Shown: in pieces, positions 18,852 through 25,455 of the stretch
How positions within the stretch are numbered: the first letter of the stretch is position 1
How the letters are laid out: every line of letters begins with the position of its first letter
From: Verrucomicrobiota bacterium
Lineage (GTDB): Bacteria > Verrucomicrobiota > Verrucomicrobiia > Limisphaerales > JACPZS01
Assembly (NCBI GenBank): GCA_016195385.1
Contig: JACPZS010000112.1
Location: 1-64,000, forward strand
Direction of reading: 5' to 3'
DNA: 64,000 bases
Notes under the pieces: generated by a model
What the model was told of the DNA's origin: nothing
Database searches by the model: none
What the model saw: the letters and a program-made list of their open reading frames with translations, nothing else
Program-made: the position numbers and the translations under genes

Positions 18852-21533
18852 TTATCGCTTCAAGGCGCGTTCCTTTTCAAGGATGGCGACCGTCGTCTTT
18901 ATAACGGTGTCGGGATTGAGCGAGATGCTGTCAATGCCTTGCTCGACCAGGAACTGGGCGAAGTCCGGGTAATCGCTCGGCGCCTGGCCGCAGATGCCGA
19001 TCTTTCGCTTCTTCGCACGGCAGACGGCGATGACCTGGGCGATCATCTTCTTCACCGCGGCGTTCCGCTCGTCGAAGATCGGCGCGACGATCTCGCTGTC
19101 GCGGTCCACGCCGAGGATGAGCTGCGTAAGGTCGTTCGAGCCGATGCTGAAGCCGTCGAAGATCTCGGCAAACTCCGCGGCGAGGATGACGTTGCTCGGA
19201 ATCTCGCACATGACGTAAATCTCCAGTCCGTTGACGCCGCGCTTGAGGCCATGCTTCTCCATCTCGGCCTGGACGCGCCGGCCTTCCTCGACCGTGCGGC
19301 AGAAGGGAATCATCAGCTTGAGGTTCGTCAGGCCCATCTCCTCGCGGACTTTCTTGACCGCGCGGCACTCGAGCGCGAAGCCGGCCTGGTAGCGGGGGTT
19401 GTAGTAGCGGCTGGCACCGCGGAAGCCGATCATCGGATTCTCTTCGGCCGGCTCGTAGGCGCGTCCGCCGATGAGGTTGGCGTATTCGTTCGTCTTGAAG
19501 TCGCTCAACCGGAGAATGACGTCCTTGGGAAAAAACGCGGCGGCAATCATCGCGACGCCCTGGGCCAGCTTATCGACAAAGAACTGCGGCTTGTCTGTAT
19601 AGCCGGCGGTGAGCGCATCGATCTGGGCGCGAGTGGCGGGGTCGAGATTGGGAAGCCGTGGTTCCCCCTCACCCCGGCCCTCTCCCTCAGGGGGAGGGAG
19701 GATTGCATCCCGCTTTTGCACGAAGTCGGACGCGCTGGATTGTTCGACACGCGGCGAATGTTTCCCCCTCTCTCCCAGGAAGAGGGCCGGGGTGAGGGGG
19801 AAGGAAACATTCGCACGAGGCAAGGCGCGATCGTTTCGATCGTAATCGATCAACGCCAGCGGATGGATCTTGATGTAGTTGCTGATGATGAATTCCTCGC
19901 GCGCCAGACCGACACCGTCATTTGGAATGAAGCTCAATGAGAACGCCTCTTCGGGGTTGCCCACGTTCATCATCACCTTGGTGCGCGGGCGGGCCAGTTC
20001 GTTCAGGTCGGCGCGCTGCACTTCGAACTTCAGCTTGCCGTCGTAAACAAATCCCACTTCACCCTCGGCGCAACTCACCGTGACCATCTGCCCGTCCTTC
20101 AACACTTCCGTGCCTCGCTCCGTGCCGACAATGGCGGGCACGCCGAGTTCGCGGCTCACAATGGCCGCGTGACACGTGCGCCCGCCGCGATTGGTGATGA
20201 TGGCCGCCGCCTTCTTCATGATCGGCTCCCAATCGGGGTCGGTCTTGTCCGTGACCAGCACCTCGCCCTGCTTGAACTGCCCGATGAACTGCGCGCTCGG
20301 GATCACACGGACCGGACCGACGGCAATCTTCTCGCCGACGCTGCGCCCGGTGACGAGCACGGGGCCGCGTTGCTGGAGCTTGTAGCTCTCGACAACCTCG
20401 ACCGGCTTCCGCGACTGCACCGTCTCGGGCCGCGCCTGCACGATGAACATCTCGCCGGTGTGGCCGTCCTTGGCCCATTCGATGTCCATCGGCACGGACT
20501 GGCCGCGCTTGGCGGAGTAGTGCTCTTCGATGAGACAGGCCCAGCGCGCGAGCTGGAGGATCTCGTCATCTCTGATGGCGAACCTTATGCGGTCACCGGG
20601 TGAGACCGGGACATTCTTCACCATCTTCCCGCCGCCGATGTCATAGATGAGTTTGAATTCCTTTGTGCCAACAATTTTCTGGAGGATGGGCCGGTGGCCG
20701 GTCTTCAGCGTGGGCTTGAAGACGTAAAATTCATCAGGGTTCACCGAGCCCTGCACGACGTTTTCGCCCAGGCCATAGGCCGCGTTGATGAGCACGACGT
20801 CGCGAAAGCCGGTCTCGGTGTCGAGGGTGAAGATGACGCCGCTGCTGGCAAGGTCGGCGCGCACCATCTTCTGCACGCCGATGCTGAGGGCGACCTTGAA
20901 ATGGTCGAAACCTTTGTCCACGCGGTAGCTGATCGCGCGGTCGGTGAAGAGCGACGCGAAGCAACGCAGACAGGCGTTGATGAGTTCGAGATGACCTTGC
21001 ACGTTGAGATACGTCTCCTGCTGTCCGGCGAAACTGGCGTCCGGCAAGTCCTCCGCCGTCGCACTCGAACGCACCGCGACATCGACCGGATGAAGCTGCC
21101 GTCCCTTGAGAGAATCGTAGGCGGTGGTGATCTCCTTCTCCAAATCCAGCGGGCATGCGGCCCCAAGAATGAGATTGCGAATCTGACTCCCGCGCTTGCG
21201 CAACTCCCCGACGTCGCGCGTGTCGAGACCGGCGAGCGTCTGGCGGATCTTTTCCTCGAGCCCCGCCTCGCGCAACAGATGCCGGTACGCCTCCGCCGTG
21301 ATGGCAAATCCGTTCGGCACCTTCACGCCCTGCGGAGTCAGCGCGCGATACATCTCGCCCAGCGAGGCGTTTTTCCCACCGACCAGCGGCACGTCGTCGA
21401 TGGAGATGTCGGCGAACCATTTGATGAATCGCGGAATCCCCGCCCCTTGAGAATTTGTCTTGCTTGGGGACTTAACTTTCAGAGCGGTGGATCTCGCGGG
21501 AATCTTGGATTTGGGAAACGCGGTTGCGGGCAT
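18852..21533 (-). CDS. ppsA: Phosphoenolpyruvate synthase
   Basis: The 893-residue protein has a PPDK/PEP-synthase N-terminal ATP-binding domain (VPLVGGKNASLGEMYRAL near residue 45, SSATAEDLPDASFAGQQETY near 155). The phosphohistidine domain has GGRTCHAAIVSREL (His near 454) and the C-terminal PEP-binding barrel has FSIGSNDLTQL and GICGQAPSDYP. It converts pyruvate and ATP to PEP, AMP and phosphate, feeding gluconeogenesis. E. coli PpsA is about 790 residues; the excess is an N-terminal extension of about 35 residues and a 47-codon palindromic repeat (19662-19802). It heads a tight four-gene run with the acyl-CoA synthetase, FDH and the P-type ATPase. Confidence 0.95.
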   Translation of the reverse strand: MPATAFPKSKIPARSTALKVKSPSKTNSQGAGIPRFIKWFADISIDDVPLVGGKNASLGEMYRALTPQGVKVPNGFAITAEAYRHLLREAGLEEKIRQTLAGLDTRDVGELRKRGSQIRNLILGAACPLDLEKEITTAYDSLKGRQLHPVDVAVRSSATAEDLPDASFAGQQETYLNVQGHLELINACLRCFASLFTDRAISYRVDKGFDHFKVALSIGVQKMVRADLASSGVIFTLDTETGFRDVVLINAAYGLGENVVQGSVNPDEFYVFKPTLKTGHRPILQKIVGTKEFKLIYDIGGGKMVKNVPVSPGDRIRFAIRDDEILQLARWACLIEEHYSAKRGQSVPMDIEWAKDGHTGEMFIVQARPETVQSRKPVEVVESYKLQQRGPVLVTGRSVGEKIAVGPVRVIPSAQFIGQFKQGEVLVTDKTDPDWEPIMKKAAAIITNRGGRTCHAAIVSRELGVPAIVGTERGTEVLKDGQMVTVSCAEGEVGFVYDGKLKFEVQRADLNELARPRTKVMMNVGNPEEAFSLSFIPNDGVGLAREEFIISNYIKIHPLALIDYDRNDRALPRANVSFPLTPALFLGERGKHSPRVEQSSASDFVQKRDAILPPPEGEGRGEGEPRLPNLDPATRAQIDALTAGYTDKPQFFVDKLAQGVAMIAAAFFPKDVILRLSDFKTNEYANLIGGRAYEPAEENPMIGFRGASRYYNPRYQAGFALECRAVKKVREEMGLTNLKLMIPFCRTVEEGRRVQAEMEKHGLKRGVNGLEIYVMCEIPSNVILAAEFAEIFDGFSIGSNDLTQLILGVDRDSEIVAPIFDERNAAVKKMIAQVIAVCRAKKRKIGICGQAPSDYPDFAQFLVEQGIDSISLNPDTVIKTTVAILEKERALKR
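19662..19802. repeat. 141-bp palindromic element, copy 2, in frame inside ppsA
   Basis: The same arm as in the ATPase copy occurs at 19662-19686, with its inverted partner at 19778-19802 (one mismatch in 25). The total length is again 141 bp, or 47 codons. It is translated in the same frame as copy 1: FPLTPALFLGERGKHSP at the start and EGEGRGEGE at the end. The middle part has diverged. It lies in a loop between the phosphohistidine domain and the conserved block beginning KLAQGVAMIAAAF. Confidence 0.92.
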
Positions 21534-21543
21534 AAGCGTCGTG

Positions 21544-21550
21544 TCCTTTC
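21544..21550 (-). promoter_or_regulatory. Ribosome binding site of ppsA
   Basis: Read on the minus strand this is GAAAGGA, 10 bases before the ATG at 21533. It supports that start and so the N-terminal extension ahead of the PEP-synthase domain. The 161 bp between ppsA and the upstream tandem UspA gene could also hold a separate promoter. Confidence 0.6.
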
Positions 21551-21694
21551 GTGAAGTTCAAGTCGATTGTAAAAGCGCATTCACCGTTGAAAGCGTAGAA
21601 GTGACTCTGCCCTCTGGCTTGCCATGAGTTGTTGAGCACAGACCGTTTCTTGATTGATGTGACGCTAAATTTAGCCAAGCCGCCTCAATTCCCA

Positions 21695-22657
21695 CTACGC
21701 CGATACAAACTCATGCTCCCGCTCGCGCACGACGAGGACGGGAGACGGCGCGTGACGCACGACTCGCTCCGCCGTGCTGCCGAGCAAGGCACGGGCGATG
21801 GCACCGCGACCGTGCGCCGCCACCACAATCAAATCGGCGCTCTGGTCATAGGCTTGTTCGGCAATTTCGTGGAAGGGGTTTCCGTGGCGGATGACGCACG
21901 CCGCTTTGACTCCGGCGTGGACCAACTCCTCAGCGAGCGATTCCAATTTTTCGCGAGCATTCCGTTTCAGTGCTGCTTCTTTAGCGGGAATGCGCGCGTA
22001 GCCGAATTCCGGATAGGGCGGTGGTTCGATGACGTGGATGAGGGTGATTTCGCCGCCGCTGGCTTGTGCCAGCGCCACCGCGTATGCCAAAGCGCACCGA
22101 CTCGCGTCGGAGAAATCGACGGCCAAAATGATGCGCAAGAAGCGGCCCACCCCTTCGCCGGGGAAACCCGGAGTGGTCGGCCGACAGCGGACAACCAAGA
22201 CGGGGCAGGGCGCGTGCCGCACGATGCGTTCGGCCGTGCTGCCGAGCCAGAGGTGTTTCAGCCCGGTGTGGCCGTGTGTCGCTGCGATGATGAGATCGGT
22301 TTCAGAATCCTTTGCCAGGCGGTTGATTTCAAACGCCGGCCCGCCTTCGAGTAAAATGGTTTCGACCGGCAGAACTGCCGGCAACTCCTGCTCCCGAAAG
22401 CGCAGCAGTCTTTCTCGCGCTTGGGTGGCCAGGCGCTTTTGCTCAAACAAGATCCCCAAGTGACTCAGTTCCGTTGGCAGTGCCGTCGGGAAGACGTGAA
22501 TCAAAGTTATGCTCGCGCGAAACTGAGTGGCGAGTTCCGACGCGACTGCCAGAGCCGGCCGCGAAGCTTCGGAGAAATCCGTCGGGACCAGTATCCGTTT
22601 CAGTCGAATGCCCGCCGTTTCTGTTGCGAACCGGTTGATGGAAGTTGGCTTGGACAC
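21695..22657 (-). CDS. Tandem-domain universal stress protein (UspA)
   Basis: The 320-residue protein contains two Usp domains, each opening with a strand like KRILVPTDFSEASRPAL or RIILAVDFSDASRCAL. Each ends with the nucleotide loop: HGHTGLKHLWLGSTAERIV (about residues 135-155) and HGRGAIARALLGSTAERVV (about 285-305). The G-X9-G-S part of the ATP-binding loop is present in both, while the first Gly of the consensus is Ala. UspA proteins of this kind bind ATP and accumulate under starvation or low oxygen. It lies 12 bp downstream of a cNMP-fold gene and 161 bp upstream of ppsA. Confidence 0.92.
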   Translation of the reverse strand: MSKPTSINRFATETAGIRLKRILVPTDFSEASRPALAVASELATQFRASITLIHVFPTALPTELSHLGILFEQKRLATQARERLLRFREQELPAVLPVETILLEGGPAFEINRLAKDSETDLIIAATHGHTGLKHLWLGSTAERIVRHAPCPVLVVRCRPTTPGFPGEGVGRFLRIILAVDFSDASRCALAYAVALAQASGGEITLIHVIEPPPYPEFGYARIPAKEAALKRNAREKLESLAEELVHAGVKAACVIRHGNPFHEIAEQAYDQSADLIVVAAHGRGAIARALLGSTAERVVRHAPSPVLVVREREHEFVSA

Positions 22658-22669
22658 GGCTGCCTCCGT

Positions 22670-23137
22670 TCATTCAAGGACACCGTAGAATTCGATCAAT
22701 TTGCGCCGCGTCGCTTGGAGCCGATCCAACATGACCTGCGACACGCGCCGCATGAGATCGTAGCCGAAGTCGTGGTTCTCATCCGCTTTCTGGCGCAGGC
22801 TGGCCGCGCCGAACGCGACCAGTTCACAAGGTTCAATCGCTCGCGCCGTGAAATGCCAGCGATACGGCGGATATAACCACGACCATCCCAGCGCCTCCTG
22901 CGACCCAATCGTCTGGACGGCGACAACTCCTTTGCCGGGAACGAAAGTTTCCAGCGAAACCTGGCCGGTGTGAATGAGGTAGAAATGATTCGCATCCGTG
23001 CCTTCACGAAAAACATCCTGGCCAATCCCGAAGCGCAGCAGCGACGCGCCTTCAGTGAACAGGTGAAAATAGCGCGGGTTCAGCCCGTGGAGAAACCGAT
23101 GTTCTCGAATGATCCGGTTGAGATAAGTCGTTTCCAT
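22670..23137 (-). CDS. Stand-alone cyclic-nucleotide-binding-fold protein, no DNA-binding domain
   Basis: The 155-residue protein is essentially a single CAP-effector beta roll (VFREGTDANHFYLIHTGQVSLE) followed by a C-terminal helix (MRRVSQVMLDRLQATRRKL) and no helix-turn-helix. At the site of the CRP phosphate-binding cassette, where GELxL and RSA would contact cAMP, it has GWSWLYPPYRWHF. The Glu and Arg that grip the cyclic phosphate are therefore missing. It is a paralogue of the gene immediately upstream (11 bp gap). It probably senses a different ligand, or acts as a protein-protein module. Confidence 0.85.
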   Translation of the reverse strand: METTYLNRIIREHRFLHGLNPRYFHLFTEGASLLRFGIGQDVFREGTDANHFYLIHTGQVSLETFVPGKGVVAVQTIGSQEALGWSWLYPPYRWHFTARAIEPCELVAFGAASLRQKADENHDFGYDLMRRVSQVMLDRLQATRRKLIEFYGVLE

Positions 23138-23148
23138 AAATCCCGTGG

Positions 23149-23622
23149 TCAGCCTTCGAGGGCTGACTCGATTTGCTGTTGCAGGAGTTGTTTGCGCGTC
23201 GTTTGCAATCGTTGAATGACCACTTGCGCCAAGCGTTTCATAAGTTCAAAACCAAAGTCGTGATCCGCCTCAGCCGTTCGCAACAATCGCGCTGCATCTA
23301 GCTCGATCAACTCCGTTGGCACCACGGCGCGCGCCTGAAAATGCCAGACGAACGGAGGGAACAACCAGGACCAGCCGAGCACCGCGCCGGGTTCGAGGGT
23401 GCTGACGAGCACCGTGCCGTCGCCCGGTTCGTGCGCCTCCAGCGCAACCCGTCCGCTGTTGATGATATAAAACTGGTTGGCCGGCTGACCTTCACGGAAG
23501 ATGACGTCATTGGTGTTCCAAGTGGCTGTCTTGGCATTTTCGGTGAGGATGTTCAGATGTGCGGGTGTCATCCCGCGCGAGAAAGGGTGAGTGCTTAACT
23601 GTTTTACGATCGTGGCATTCAT
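23149..23622 (-). CDS. Second stand-alone cNMP-fold protein, paralogue of the next gene
   Basis: The 157-residue protein has the same layout: VIFREGQPANQFYIINSGRVALE in the beta roll, then GWSWLFPPFVWHF in place of the phosphate cassette, and a C-terminal helix (LMKRLAQVVIQRLQTTRKQL). There is no helix-turn-helix. The shared GWSWL-x-PP-x-x-WHF block defines a subfamily with the downstream copy; elsewhere the two are clearly diverged, so this is an old duplication. The start overlaps the stop of the cytochrome gene by 4 bp, which implies translational coupling. Confidence 0.85.
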   Translation of the reverse strand: MNATIVKQLSTHPFSRGMTPAHLNILTENAKTATWNTNDVIFREGQPANQFYIINSGRVALEAHEPGDGTVLVSTLEPGAVLGWSWLFPPFVWHFQARAVVPTELIELDAARLLRTAEADHDFGFELMKRLAQVVIQRLQTTRKQLLQQQIESALEG

Positions 23623-24098
23623 GAAGTGACTCTAGGTTGATTTTTATTTTCGGAAGACGGCTGGGCCATCGCATCCCGCGCAGCCGGCCGCGGAGGATTC
23701 AAGTCAGCTACTTTCTTTCCGCGAACATATTTATGGCACTCGACGCAACTCAACGTGACTTTGAAATAGGCTAGAGTGGCTCCATCCAGATTGTGATCGG
23801 TCGCGGCTTTGGTCAGCGCATCCACACTGCGGCGGAAGTTTTCGCTGTGCTGGGCGTAGTCCGGATTGTCGAAGGCACGCCAGCTCATTTCCCGGCTCAT
23901 GGCACCCAGACGGCGGGCGTGGTTAAGCACGAGATTAAAATCCTCCAGCGCGAGACCTTCGAGCACGCTTTGAGAATGTCCAAGTTTTGCGCGCATGAAC
24001 TCTTTCGTTGGCGAACTTGTTTTGGGTGGTGCCGAGGCTCCAACCCACAGGAGCAGCGACACTAGCACGGCTCCAGCTATAAACGGCCACTGTTTCAT
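23619..24098 (-). CDS. Membrane-anchored or periplasmic monohaem c-type cytochrome
   Basis: The 159-residue protein has an N-terminal hydrophobic signal or anchor (residues 5-23), a mostly helical body and one haem motif near the C-terminus, CVECHKYVRG (about residue 118). The position of CxxCH at the end of a helical bundle resembles cytochrome c-prime/c556 proteins, which bind gases or carry electrons. It overlaps both neighbours by 4 bp (UspA upstream, cNMP-fold downstream). Placement among stress proteins suggests a redox- or gas-sensing role, which is inference. Confidence 0.8.
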   Translation of the reverse strand: MKQWPFIAGAVLVSLLLWVGASAPPKTSSPTKEFMRAKLGHSQSVLEGLALEDFNLVLNHARRLGAMSREMSWRAFDNPDYAQHSENFRRSVDALTKAATDHNLDGATLAYFKVTLSCVECHKYVRGKKVADLNPPRPAARDAMAQPSSENKNQPRVTS

Positions 24099-24685
24099 AA
24101 ATTGCCCACGGTTCGAGTTGAATTGGCGGCCACAAATTCGTGCTCATCTTCGCGCACCACGAGGACAGGACAACTGGCATGGCGCACAACCCGTTCCGTT
24201 GTGCTGCCGAGAAAAACGTGGCGCAGTCCAGTGCGACCATGGGTTGAGATAATGATCAAATCGGCGCCTATGTCTTTTGCCGCTTGCGTGATTTCAAATG
24301 GTGGATTTCCCAGGCGCAGTTCCGATTTTGATGCGACTTCCGCCGGAACCGACTGATGGACTTTTGCCAGTGCCTCTTGGCAACCTTCGCGCGCTTGCAA
24401 TTGCATGGTCTCCACATCCATCGCCGCCATCTCGGGCACGGGCAAATACGGCTCCAAGACATAGAGCAAAGTTAATTCGGCGCCGAATTGCCGGGCGAAT
24501 GGGATGGCGTACGCGAGCGCTTTTTCCGAGCATGCGGAAAAATCCACCGGCACCAATATCTTCTTCAGCTTGAAAATTTGGCGCGGCTCCACGCTCGTAC
24601 CGGTGGCCGCAACTGGAAGTTGAGTTTCTTTGGGGCCGAGTTCGACGAGCACGCCGCCACCGTGATTGGTTGGTTTGAATTTCAT
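24095..24685 (-). CDS. Universal stress protein (UspA), single domain
   Basis: The 196-residue protein has a ~40-residue N-terminal extension and then one Usp domain. The domain starts LKKILVPVDFSACSEKALAYA and ends HGRTGLRHVFLGSTTERVV, with the G-X9-G-S nucleotide loop. I start it at the ATG at 24685, whose ATGA overlaps the stop of the glycogen-binding gene; the frame stays open further upstream but without family sequence. Its 3' end overlaps the cytochrome start by 4 bp. Together with the tandem UspA gene it gives this cluster three Usp domains. Confidence 0.88.
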   Translation of the reverse strand: MKFKPTNHGGGVLVELGPKETQLPVAATGTSVEPRQIFKLKKILVPVDFSACSEKALAYAIPFARQFGAELTLLYVLEPYLPVPEMAAMDVETMQLQAREGCQEALAKVHQSVPAEVASKSELRLGNPPFEITQAAKDIGADLIIISTHGRTGLRHVFLGSTTERVVRHASCPVLVVREDEHEFVAANSTRTVGNL

Positions 24686-25014
24686 GATTTGAGTTGGGGA
24701 ATGGTGATGACGGAATTGTAGCTGCCGAATGGATTGGCCATGGCCGCGCGACAATTGGGATCGGTCACCCACTTGCCGTCCACAACAAACCGATACTCGT
24801 AATTGCCAGGCGGCAGCGCCAGTTCCTTGATCCAGCGACCACCGTCCGCCTTCAACATTTCTGTTACCGATGGGTGCCAGTCGTTAAATGCCCCGGCAAT
24901 ATAAACTGACTGCGCGCTTGGATTTACATACTCCAAATGAATCACGCCCAGGCGCGCTGGCGCAGGTGCGCTGATGCTTCTGTGAGGCTTTTGTTTGGCA
25001 GGAACTCTATTCAT
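24682..25014 (-). CDS. AMPK-type glycogen-binding (CBM48) protein
   Basis: The 110-residue protein is almost entirely one AMPK1_CBM/CBM48 domain. It has VYIAGAFNDWHP at the start, W at GGRWIKELALPPGNYEYRFVVDGKWVTDPN, and an end around NSVITI. The conserved Trp residues that stack on glucan are present. Alone such modules bind glycogen or act as an energy-sensing adaptor. It is the first gene of the minus-strand stress cluster and overlaps the UspA gene by 4 bp. It lacks any catalytic domain. Confidence 0.9.
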   Translation of the reverse strand: MNRVPAKQKPHRSISAPAPARLGVIHLEYVNPSAQSVYIAGAFNDWHPSVTEMLKADGGRWIKELALPPGNYEYRFVVDGKWVTDPNCRAAMANPFGSYNSVITIPQLKS

Positions 25015-25455
25015 AAGGCATAAGGCGTTTGTTCTTTCTGTTGGAAGACTAAGTCCAATCAGGATTTACGCTCACCGATAATTGGCTGACAGCGGCCATA
25101 ATTTGGGGAGGCCGCCAAGATGCGCCCGCATTGGCGGCGCTCATATTCGCAGCAGGTGCGCGCGTTCGATTCTGCGTGAACACCCCAACTGTGAGCTGCT
25201 CTCCAAAAAATGGTTCCAGCGTGACAAAGGAGGGCGAGTGTCAGCGTGCGAAAGATGAACTGATAAGAGAGTGAATCCGGACACACGCGCGAATGGCAAA
25301 CAACCAGAAATGTGGCGAAGGCGGAGAGTTTGAAGTTGAGGAACGAGCAAAGCGTTTTGCCGCGCTGTGGATAAGCTATCCCATCGCAGAGCCGACGCGA
25401 AAAGAAACGCAACATTTCTATTAGAGTGCATACTGACGTCACAACTCCACCCCAC
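25015..25455. other. Divergent promoter region of the stress cluster
   Basis: About 440 bp separate the CBM48 gene (minus strand) from the second P-type ATPase (plus strand). Both must be driven from here. I found no clear Crp/FNR palindrome, repeat or supported short gene by eye. Open frames on the minus strand here (25059-25751, 25141-25590) look like noise overlapping the start of the ATPase gene. Confidence 0.5.

Noticed and set aside
17640-19940. 766-codon plus-strand frame across the synthetase-GNAT and PEP synthase genes
   Set aside because: Antisense shadow; the conserved domains are on the minus strand.
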